A program made the position numbers and the translations under genes. The notes beneath the pieces are model-generated. The model saw only the letters and a program-made list of their open reading frames with translations, was not told the DNA's origin and did no database searches. A stretch of 64,000 nt of DNA from Elysia chlorotica (taxonomy: Eukaryota > Mollusca > Gastropoda > Plakobranchidae), in NCBI GenBank assembly GCA_003991915.1, contig RQTK01000498.1, forward strand, positions 53,747 through 117,746. Reading direction: 5' to 3'. This document shows positions 1-10,695 of the stretch, one piece after another. Each line of letters opens with the position of its first letter. The first letter of the stretch is position 1.

Positions 1-75
1 AATGAGTATACCGCTTAGCTTCTATTTGGAAGGTCACCGGTTCGATTCCAATAGCAGACAAATTTATCGGATATA
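1..75 (+). repeat. SINE head fragment, type B
   Basis: Contains a pol III B-box-like ccggttcgattcc at about 38-50 followed by the body start aaatttatcgg seen in other type-B copies. Truncated by the window edge. Confidence 0.5.
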
Positions 76-683
76 TATACAAGTTGAGCACAACGTTATT
101 GTTTAATGTTCGTGTATTATGATTTATAATCTATAATAATATGAATATATTCAACATAATTTTATTGCACTCCAACCCAAACAGACTTAGCCTCACAGCA
201 CTTTACATTAAAATGTATTTATTAACAAAGATTCGTACAGGTTTATACATAATTATGGTACTTATGAGTTTATGGAAACTTAAAAATACTAGTAAAACTA
301 GAGGATACAAATTACTACAAGTAATCAGTCCGTCGATTTTCGACACTTGGGCGGCAGAAATTTCAGTTACGTGTTAGAAATGCGTTCGGAAATTTCCTAA
401 CTTATAAATCTAAATCCTTTCCCCAACATTTTGTAGGTACGAGTCATTTGCATGGGAAATGGGGAATAAATTACAGAACTCTAGTATTCCACCTGAGAGG
501 CAGAAAGACGGGAAAAGAATAACATTTTTTTTTCAAATTACGAGCTGAGGTTAAAAATAAATCCAGGTTCTTGATTTCTTCTAAACCTATTGCCAATCCG
601 AAATTTTGTTTTGATCTTCGCAGTGACGATAATTCAGTGTAAATAAAACGGTCGGACCTTTTGATGTTGTTGTTCTTACTTTA

Positions 684-752
684 GTTGTTGTTGTTGTTGT
701 TGTTGTGTTGTCGAGCCTCTGTTGCTTTTGTTGTTGTTTTTGTTATTGCTGC

Positions 753-801
<49 letters not shown>

Positions 802-805
802 GCTG
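684..805. repeat. (TTG)n microsatellite
   Basis: Nearly pure GTT/TTG trinucleotides, longest run about 749-803. Not coding. Confidence 0.95.
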
Positions 806-1384
806 TTGGCATGATGGTGGTGGTGATGGTTGTTGTATGGTAGGTGCAGGTGGTGTTTTTCTGGTGATGGTATTTAATGCATGTTTAATATCTAGCTATC
901 TCTATTCCCTTTTTCTTTTTGTGACACAATACCGGCAATATAATTTCATACGCCCGTTCCCAAAATGTTTTCGTTTTATTTTTAAAAAGCTCCTTACTTT
1001 TGGTACCTAAAAAGCTATGGGAGGAGGTGAAGCAAGGGGAGTTTTACTTCTTTTTTGTGCAGATGAGTCAACAAAGTAAAGAGGGGGAAAAATCAAGTTT
1101 AAAAAAAAAACAAAAACAAAAAACGAACAAAGGATTTAATGTAATCGCCTGAGGGAAAATTAGAAGAGGGTCCGGGTTTTAACAAGAGGCACAATCGTGT
1201 GACGAAAGATTGAGGACAAAATGGCCGCCATAATGATGACGTGTCACCCTGTTGTTGTTTTTTTTTTTTCTTCTTTTTTTTAAAGATGGAATAAACAGAA
1301 CGAGAAAACGTGCAAAACGAAACAAAAAATAGATGAAGGCTGTTGGTTTGTTTGTTGTTGCCGAGAGTCTGACGTCAAAACTAC

Positions 1385-1605
1385 CTAAGATACATTGTGG
1401 GTGGGTCCCAAGACTAACGTTTGGCAATGAAACGTGCTGTCAAACAGAGACAGTGCGGAGATGTCATGACATTTTTCTGTCACCGACCAAAATAGTAAGG
1501 GACGAAATCGGATAAATAAATGTGTGGCAACATAGTTTAAGTGGTAGATCACTGTGCTCCTATTTGGGAGATCCCCTACTCGATTCATGCATCGGGCAAG
1601 TGTCT
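1385..1605 (-). repeat. SINE body (minus) joined to a plus-oriented tRNA-like head
   Basis: 1385-1515 matches the shared SINE body in reverse (ccaagactaacgtttggcaa, then accgaccaaaatagtaaggg). 1525-1600 resembles a type-B tRNA head in the plus direction, with an A-box-like tagtttaagtggtag and B-box-like ctactcgattcatg. The head-to-head order suggests two insertions or an inversion. Confidence 0.6.
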
Positions 1606-2421
1606 TTCGCAGGATTCCGGATTTGTCCACATACAATGATACAAGTTGTGTCCGTGATAGTTCATAACTATATAAATAATAACCTCAAAGCAGGAATCAT
1701 AGTACCTCCGTTGGCTACTATAATCTTGTGTGTCAGGACATACAATTGTCAGATGTTGTATAGAAAGTCATCCGCGATATCTTCTAGCTAGTGACGTTGG
1801 ATAATTAAAAAAATTAAAAATTATGCAATGTAAAAAAACAACAACAAAAAACAAATAATGCAATGTCCCTGCAGTTCCAGTTCCACTAGGCTTTAAATCT
1901 AGATCTATAGATCTATAGTTTTACTTCCTTCCTTGGTTCCGAGCCACCTCAGTCTTCCTTTTCAGTGTAACCCCCCCCCCACACACACACACTCGTTTCC
2001 CACCTCACAGCTTATGATAGTGAAATGTGAAATGAAAATTATATTACAACGTAGAGCGAATTTTATCTAAGTCTTGATCACGATGTTTACGAACGATCAT
2101 AGATTTATGACTGCCTCCATTGAACCGTAAAAACGCCAGTGCTTCAGCAACCAAATTCAATAATAACTTTAGCCTTGACATGCGCATTAAAACTGGCCAT
2201 GGCTGGTTAAAGTGTTTGTGTACCAAAACAAATTTTACGAAAAGAAGTTGTTATGGGTATGAATCGTATCCTTGTATGAATCAAAATATTTTGAAATAAT
2301 AAGCAGGCAAGGGAGTTCCCCTTCTCCTCTGCCACTCTCTCATACTTTTTTTTCTTCGTTTGAAATGACCTTACTCTACCTACATCACTCTTTCTTTTCT
2401 TTATCTGTTTATGTATATATA

Positions 2422-2424
<3 letters not shown>

Positions 2425-2458
<34 letters not shown>

Positions 2459-2536
2459 GTGGCGTGGTGGTCCTGGGGTAGAACATCGGCTTCCGACGCA
2501 AAAGATCTGGGTTCGAGCCCTGGCGATTCCTTTCCC

Positions 2537-2612
<76 letters not shown>

Positions 2613-2615
2613 AAG
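2425..2615. repeat. (CT)n, SINE head A, (GA)n composite
   Basis: A CT run (2425-2456) and a GA run (2538-2615) flank a type-A SINE head (2457-2530: ggtcctggggtagaacatcg, gacgcaaaagatctgggttc). The flanks are inverted complements, so the segment can fold with the head as the loop. Confidence 0.85.
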
Positions 2616-3146
2616 AGAGACACACACACACACAGACACAGAGAGAGACAGAGACACAGAGAGTCAGACAGACAGTTTAAAGTGTGCGTGTGTGTGGGTG
2701 TGTCACATAAATGCGACAAATTGGTATAATATAATTTCAAGCAGTTTTACGTTCTCTAGGTTTCAGAAAAGGTCTAAATAAGAATGATGAGGGCACTAAT
2801 AGACTTCCTACCCTCAGTTCAGAACACTGATTGATTGATCGACCTTATCTCCCCAGAGCGCAAAATCCATTAATATAATTCTTCATACATCAGACAGTTT
2901 GCTGCTAGCTGTATCACTTACTGGCAGCCACAACTGCAAAGAAAATAGTTTTTATTTGTTGAAGTAATTTTTTTATTAAAATTAATTTTTCTTTTTTCCA
3001 CTTCTATTTATTTTGATTTCATACAAACAGTTATGATCATTTGGTGTGGTAAATCTGTAATTTCTTCTGTGCAGGATGACCTTGTGAAGTATTAAAATAT
3101 TTAAAAACTACGTCAGATTTTAATACCCTCCGTTTTCATCTCACAG

Positions 3147-3207
3147 GGACAACCATTCAAAGATTCTTGTCCACTGCAAGATGGGAATCAGTCGATCGGC
3201 ATCAACC
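3147..3207 (+). CDS. SSH: SSH exon with catalytic P-loop
   Basis: Acceptor tctcacag and donor gtgagt bracket a 61-nt exon whose first base completes a split codon. It reads DNHSKILVHCKMGISRSAST: the HCx5R signature with nucleophile Cys and phosphate-binding Arg, both intact. It splices in phase 0 to 4153. No exon for the preceding part of the phosphatase domain was recognised between 1 and 3146. Confidence 0.92.
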
Positions 3208-6200
3208 GTGAGTTTTTTAGTTGCTGTTACATTTTTTTTATGGTCTGTGTTCTGTTAACTGAACTGTATTAACCGTGATATAAAAATTTCAAGAGGGAGA
3301 AGAACTATACAGTAATCTATCTCTCTTCAAAGAGCCTCACTCATTTGCCCCTGAAATTAAAAACTGATTTACCCAGATTCACAAAAAATCCCAACCCAAA
3401 AAATGCCTGTTAGTGGGAGGATCTTCTTAGCAGGTGAATTATACCATTAAGGATCTGCCTAGCGATCCCCATTGAATGTCCCGATTGCTTGCCTCTGGGT
3501 CGTGATTTAACTTCTGATTCTTAAAAGTCAATTTAAACATCTTTTACTCCATTGAATTTCAAATATTTGTTAAAAGTTACTTTATTCTAGCAGATGATCT
3601 AGACTAGGTCTAAACCTATGTTACTTAGAGCCCTGTTTTAGAATTCAGCTTAAAAAACATTAGTTTGGTCTATTTAACAAAATTAAGTGCTTTACAGTAT
3701 TATCTCAAATGAGTCATATATTTTTTGGGGGCATTGGTTAATAAAAAATAAAATCAAGGTAATTAGCCAGACATTTCTTCATAGAATTTTTCCTCTGTTC
3801 AAGTCGTTTAGGTACATAGTGATTTCATATATACATAGAAAAGGGGGAAAAAAACAGTTGAAGAGTTTTAACCTGTATGCTTGCATAAGGGAAGGGTGGG
3901 CTAGGTTCCCTATTTGAAGATAGTATGCCACATAACTGACATATTTTTTGGTTGTTATATATTTTATGCGTTTTACTAAGTTGCTGTTACAGTTTAAGGG
4001 AAATAGAAACCCTAGAACAAATTTTGCTTCGCTGTGTCTTCATTGCACTTCTCCAATATTTGTTACCTTTCAATTTATAAACTTAAAAAAAAAAAATTTC
4101 CTCAGTGAGTTCTACAGCAATTGTTCATTCTTTTGTTTTCTGTGGGAATTAGGTGATGGCTTTTTTAATGAAGGACCGTCGCTGGAGTGTGGAAGAGGCC
4201 TACAAGTTTGTCAAGTCCAAGCGAAGTATTGTGAAGCCGAATGAAGGGTTCAAGGCACAGCTGCATATGTACGAGGGGATCCTCACGGCGAGGTACAGAG
4301 TTGTTTTCCCATGTTCACGTCTCCTTGATTTACCAATACTTGTATAAAGACTTAATATTATGATAAAATAGGAAAAGAGAGAAAATTTGAGTTTGCCATG
4401 TGTTCATTTGTTTTTGGACTTATTGATATTCATGTTGTTTTATGGACTTTGAAATTTAAAAAATGCAACCTATCATACATACATGAGAAATACATCTTCA
4501 GAATTTAACTCTAAGCCCATTTTGCTTCATGTCTGAAAACCAGACATTGCTTCAATCCCTATCTTTTCCCATATAGCCACATAGTTTTTTCCATTTCAGC
4601 AACAATTCCTTGAGTTTGGAGGTAACCAGCTGAGTTGTTTTCACTGTTTCAGCAACAAGAGGGATACATTCTTTGATTGCAGCTAACCTAAGGTTTATTC
4701 TCTGTTTCAGCAACAAGAGGGATATAATCTTTTATTGCAGCTAACCTAAGGTTTATTCTCTGTTTCAGCAACAAGAGGGATATATTCTTTGATTGCAGCT
4801 AACCTAAGGTTTATTCTCTGTTTCAGCAACAAGAGGGATATAATCTTTTATTGCAGCTAACCTAAGGTTTATTCTCTGTTTCAGCAACAAGAGGGATATA
4901 TTCTGTGATTGCAGCTAACCTAAGGTTTATTGTATATTTCAGCAACAAGAGGGATATAATCTTTGATTGCAGCTAAACTAAGATTTATTCTTTGTTTCAG
5001 CAACAAGCGGGATATATTCTTAGATTGTAGGTGAACTAAGATTATTCTCTGTTTCAGCAACAATTCCTTGAGTTTAGCGGTAGCTAAGCCGAGTTATTTT
5101 CACTGTTTCAGCAACAAGAGGGATATATTCTTTGATTGCAGCTAAACTAAGGTTTATTCTGTTTCAGCAACAAGAGGGATATATTCCGGAGCAAGTCGGA
5201 CCAAAACCTCTTGGACGAAGCCATTGGCAAGGACGACTCGGAGCCTGTACAGGGTTCTTTTTTAGGAGACAGTCTCTTCCACGTAATGTCACGCTCTGAT
5301 TGGCCCATGTCGGCCCCTGGGGGCGTGGCTTACGAGGAAGAGTGGATTGCGGATCTGCAGGCGGGTGAGTGATGGGGATAGTGGGGAGGGGTTCAAATCT
5401 GATGTGCAGTCCAAGTGGTATATAGATGGGGATCTCCAACACAGATCTAGTGGGGAGGGGTTCAAATCTGAGGCATAGTCCAAGTGGTATATAGATGGGG
5501 ACTGTCACTTGAGACTTAGTGGGGAGGGATTTAAATCTGAGGCTCAGTATCAGATGTAGATCCTTACCAGAGATTCATCAGAGAGCTGATCATAAATCTG
5601 ACAGCCCAAGTGGCTTAGAGATGGAGACCTCACTTAGATCTAGTGGGGAGGGGTTTAAATCTGAGGTTCGTTCCAAATGAGCTGATCATATATCTGACAG
5701 CCCAAGTGGCTTACAGATGAAGACCTTCTGCAGATCTTGTTCAAATCTCAGCAAGATTGCCTTTATATAATTGAAGACATGAGCTCTGCTTTTAGTTTAA
5801 GTTGGCTTATCAAGCAATTACAATTGATAGAGTAATGTTAAAGGGTGCTGCAATTCTAATTGTTTAAACAGAACATAAAGTGCATAGATTGAGCAAAATC
5901 ACTGGATGAATACTATAGGGTTTGTTTCTTGAACATGCCTCATGACTTCCAATAAAGTGAACAAACCTTTTGTGAAATCTAATTCCCTGTTAATAAAGTA
6001 AGACTGGCTTCCACTATTCAATTCTTTTAACTCATGCGACCAAAGAAATGTAATTAATGTATTTGTGTTTTCTAGGGAAAGGCATGTGTTTGAAAAAGTG
6101 ATAATAAAGTAAAAGCTTCTACTCCGTTACTGATAAGAAAGAAATCTCATGTATTTGTTTGAACCAGTCATAAATAAGAGCTACTCCTCACATGAAAAAA

Positions 6201-9200
6201 TCTATTTTGTTAGTGCTTGTGTGTTAAAAAAATAAAATAAATTAAGAGCTTCTCGTACTCTGTTACTCACACCAACAAAAATAATAAATATATGTGTTTG
6301 TGTTTTCAGAGAGAGGCATGTGTTTTGAAAAAGTAATGATAAATTAAGAGCTCCTCACGCTTCATTACTCACATGAAAAATGTACTGTATTTGTGTTTGT
6401 GTGTTTAAAAAATTAATGATTAATAAATTAGTAAAAGCTGTGTGCACTCTTTGAGAACTCTTTTACTCACACAAATAAAATCCTGTGTGCTTGTGTGTTC
6501 AGGGAGAGGCATGACACATATGTACGAGGGGATTCTCACGGCAAGGTACGTAGTTGTCTTCTCATGTTCACTTTTCCTTGATTTACTGATACTTGTAGAA
6601 AGGCGTAATATATTAAAATAGGAAAATAAGAAAATTTGACTTTGCCATGTGTTGATTTGTTTTTGGACTTGTTGATATTAAGGTTGTTTTATGGACTTTT
6701 TGAAATTTAAAAAATGCAACCTAGCATACACACACGAGAAACACATCTTTATGAGTTGAACTCTAGCACACATGGGGAAAAAAACAGCCCATTTTGCTTC
6801 ATCTCAGAAAACCAGACATTGCTTGAATCCTTTGCTTGTTCTGTGATAGCCACATAGTTTTTCCGTTTCAGCAACAAATCCTTGAGTTTGGAGGTAGCTT
6901 AGCTAAGTTTTTTCACTGTTTCAAGAACAAGAGGGATATATTCTTCCAGGGGCCGACATGGGCCAATCAGAGCGTGACATTACGTGGAAGAGACTGTCTC
7001 CTAAAAAAGAACCCTGTACAGGCTCCGAGTCGTCCTTGCCGATTGCTTCGTCCAAGAGGTTTTGGTCCGACTTGCTCCGGAATATATCCCGCTTGTTGCT
7101 GAAACAGAGAATAAACCTTAGGTTAGCTGCAATCAAAGAATATATCCCTCTTGTTCTTGACTGTTTCAGCAACAAGAGGGATATATTCTTTGATTGCAGC
7201 TAACCTAAGGTTTATTCTCTGTTTCAGCAACAAGAGGGATATATTCTTTGATTGCAGCGGACCAAAACCTCTTGGACGAAGCAATCGGCAAGGACGACTC
7301 GGAGCCTGTACAGGGTTCTTTTTTAGGAGACAGTCTCTTCCACGTAATGTCACGCTCTGATTGGCCCATGTCGGCCCCTGGGGGCGTGGCTTACGAGGAA
7401 GAGTGGATTGCGGATCTACAGGCGGGTGAGTGATGGGGACAACCCAAGTGATGAGGTGCAGTCCAAGTGGTATATAGATTGGGATCTTCACTTGAGATTT
7501 AGTGGGGAGAGGTTTAAATCTGAGATGCAGTCTAAGTGGTATATAGATAGGGACTTTAACTGAGATCTAGTGGGTAGGGTTTCAAATCTGAGGTGCAGTC
7601 CAAGTGACTTAGAGATGGAGACCTTCACTGGAGATCTAGTGGGGAGGGGTTCAAATCTGGGGTGCAGTCCAAGTGACTTAGAGATGGAGACCTTCACTGG
7701 AGATCTAGTGGGGAGAGGTTTAAATCTGAGATGCAGTCTAAGTGGTATATAGATAAATTAAGAGCTTCTCACATGAAAAGAATTGTAACTCCTCTTTGTT
7801 TGTGTGTTTGAAAAAGTTATGATTAATAAATAAGATAAAGCTGCACACACTCTTTAAGGACTCTTTTACTCACACGAATAAAAATCCTGTGTGTTTGTGT
7901 GTGCAGGGAGAGGCATGACCCCAGAACTCATGCAGATGGACGGAGACCTGGAAGCTGCCGAGGCCAGGAGTGCAGACTCTATGGACGACGCTATAGCAGA
8001 CGAACTGAAATCTACGACGGACGTTCAGGAGGTCTGTGTCAGGAACCCTGAGGCCCAGACTGGGGCAACGTCTGCCACCGCGAGGGATATCGAAGGAAAG
8101 TCTAGCAGCACCCCTCCGATTGTCGAGGGTTTGAGTGTTGCGGAGGACTGCAGTGTTGGAGGTCGGAGTCCGAGTTTGCTTCGAGGCCTCAAGCCCGATA
8201 GCTCCTGGATTCGGCCGGTATCGCTGGACTTGGGACCCGATGTTGGGGAGTCGAGCACGGACGATGTTGGGACAGACGGGTTTTCCCAGAGTGCACCTTG
8301 CTCGGCTGTTGTGGCGCCGACCTTTGCACCCTTTGCACCCCCTGATCCGAACCCTTTAGACATCAGCCAGTATCAGAGCGAGCATGCAAAGTCAAGGTCA
8401 CCATCAGGAGGTGTGACTTTGTATGGGGTCACAGAGTCGGATTCGAGCGATGTCACGATGGCTGATGAACCTTGTCCAGCGTTGATCAATGAGAAAACCC
8501 AGGAGACTTTTCACAGTGTTTTGACGGAGATGTCTCCTGCTACATCGCCACCGCGACATTTGGAAAATAAGGTAATGGATACACAGAGGACCACAATAGA
8601 CGCCAATCTTACAACTACTGAGTTCAAGAAAAACCAAACAAGTGCCATGCAGGACAAGCAAAATGTGAAAGACTTAAGCCCAAAACCATCATGTTCCAAC
8701 GCAAATGATTCAAATCCAAAACCATCGCATATTGAGGGTAAAACAAACACCAGCCCCAGATCCGTGGAGCCTGGGGGTGAAGCCAAGCCCAGGATTGAGA
8801 TGGGGGTGCGGCAGTATTTCTTCCGGGAGAAGATTCCCTGGAGCCCAGGCAAAGTCCAGAAGATGCGGGAGGGCATCAACAAGACGGGGCATCTCATACT
8901 GGAAGGGGAAAGCGAGGAAGAAGGCGGAACTGGCCAGGAAACTCTTGCAGAGTCAGATCGAGGTTTGAATTTATCACTCTCGTCCATAGTTTATCTATTT
9001 GATTTAAAGTTTATCTGTTTGGTTCAGAGTTTATCTACTCAGTTCAAATTCTGGTTCAGAATTGTTGCTATTATTTAGGTTTAGAGTTTATCTATTTGGA
9101 TAAAAGTTAATCTATTATTTTGTTTCAGAAGTTATCTATTTGATTCAGAGCTTCTTTATTGTTTTGGTTTAGAGTTTCATCTTTTTGGTTCTAAGTTTAT

Positions 9201-10662
9201 CCGCTTAATTCAGAGCTTCAGTATCATTTTGGTTCAGAGTTAATTTATTATTTTGGTTCAGAGTTTATCTATTTTTGGGATGGCTGAGAATTTGTCCATT
9301 TGGCACAGAGTTTATCTATTTTGTTCAACTTTTAAGGTATATTTTTTATTTTGAATCAGAGTTAATCTATTTTGGATCAGAGTGAAAATGTAATCTGGTT
9401 AAGAGTTTATCTATTATTATGGTTTAGGACAATGGATATGAAGTTTTACAGTGGCACAAACACGATATAAAAGTCATCCAAAAAATGTGCACATTCAAGA
9501 CAAAACGATCTTTCCCTTTCCATAACAACAAGCTTAAAATGCATTCATGATTGATAATTTATGTAATCTATGCTAAAAAGTTGTATGTACATAAGAAAAA
9601 TACCCACCCTATTCCTGTTCCATCACATTACAACACTTAAGTTTTCCAAAACTCTCCACCATATTGCACTTGACAAGCACATTTTTTTTGGAAAGAAAAT
9701 GGAGGCACTTTATACACCTCCTAAGGGCTTGGTTGTGTGTGCTTCTGCGAAACTCCATATCCTGTGGTTCTCAGAGTACATCTTTGTGAATTAGAGTTAA
9801 TTTATTTGGTTCAGAGTATATCTTTTTGGTTAAGAGCTCATCTTTTCGATTTAGAGTTTGTCTTTTTTAGTTGGAAGAAATCCTTCCACACTGCCCTTAG
9901 GCTTGTCTCTTGTCATCACTTCTTTTTATTTTGACCTTAGCCTCAGCCTCTAGGTTCATGAAAAACTAAAGATTTGATCGCAGACCTCCCATTCTTAGTC
10001 CATAGCACTATCAATTGAGCTATCAGTGCTCCTGTTTTCCGTTGTATTACTCCTTTTCTGGTATAAGCATATGTATTCATTACTAGTTAACTAAATGTTT
10101 TCTGTTTTTTCTCCAAATTTTGTCCCAATATGGAATTTATGAAGCCATGCTCAGTTTATTGTTAATTTACTACACAATGTCAAAGTAGAATTTTCTCTCA
10201 AAGTCTTATCTTCTTTTACCCTCCAATAATTACACATTTTTTTACCAGGACTTGATTCCCCAAAGGGGAACCTGCTCCAGTCTCAACCGTCAGGGCTGTC
10301 TCAGTCTCAGAGCTGTGTAGAGCTCGGCTACACGCTTGGGTCTGGATCTGAAGACTGCGTGGCGGTGACGGAATCGGCGGGCAGTTCTGAATTTATCTCC
10401 CTCTACAAGAAGGACAGGCTCGATAGGATGACATTATAATAATTATTTGTTATTAGTACCAGTATTTGTACAAAAGTATCAGCAGAAGCAGCACCAGTAG
10501 CAGTTGTAGAAGCAGTAGTAGTAGTAGTGATAGTGGTAGTTGTAGTGGTGGTGGTGGTAGTGGTGGTGGTGGTGGTGGTTGTTGTGGTAGTGGTAGTAGC
10601 AGTAGCAGTAGCGGGTAGTGGTAATTGTAGCGGTAGCAACAGCAGTAGTAGTAGAAATAACT

Positions 10663-10695
<33 letters not shown>

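Larger units (their letters stand above)
76..3146. other. SSH intron/upstream DNA without recognised exons
   Basis: AT-rich sequence with microsatellites and SINE pieces listed separately. ORFs here are poly-Cys or poly-Ser/Leu translations of simple repeats. No slingshot N-terminal exon was recognised. Confidence 0.6.

Noticed and set aside
684..1010. 101-residue Cys-rich ORF
   Set aside because: It is the translation of a (TTG)n microsatellite; no homology outside the poly-Cys run.
2457..2530. tRNA gene candidates at B-box sequences (also 20316-20562, 26630, 40695)
   Set aside because: The tRNA-like heads are continuous with a repeated SINE body, lack a foldable full cloverleaf, and occur many times with the same flank.
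2207..2740. 177-residue Ser/Leu-rich ORF
   Set aside because: Built from CT/GA microsatellites and a SINE head.
4595..5180. CRISPR-like regular repeats
   Set aside because: Units are contiguous tandem copies without unique spacers, in an animal intron; not a CRISPR array.
7209..7427. Mutually exclusive alternative exon 5 in SSH
   Set aside because: Replacing 11 nt by 12 nt shifts the frame for both usable acceptors, and reading meets a stop before the donor.
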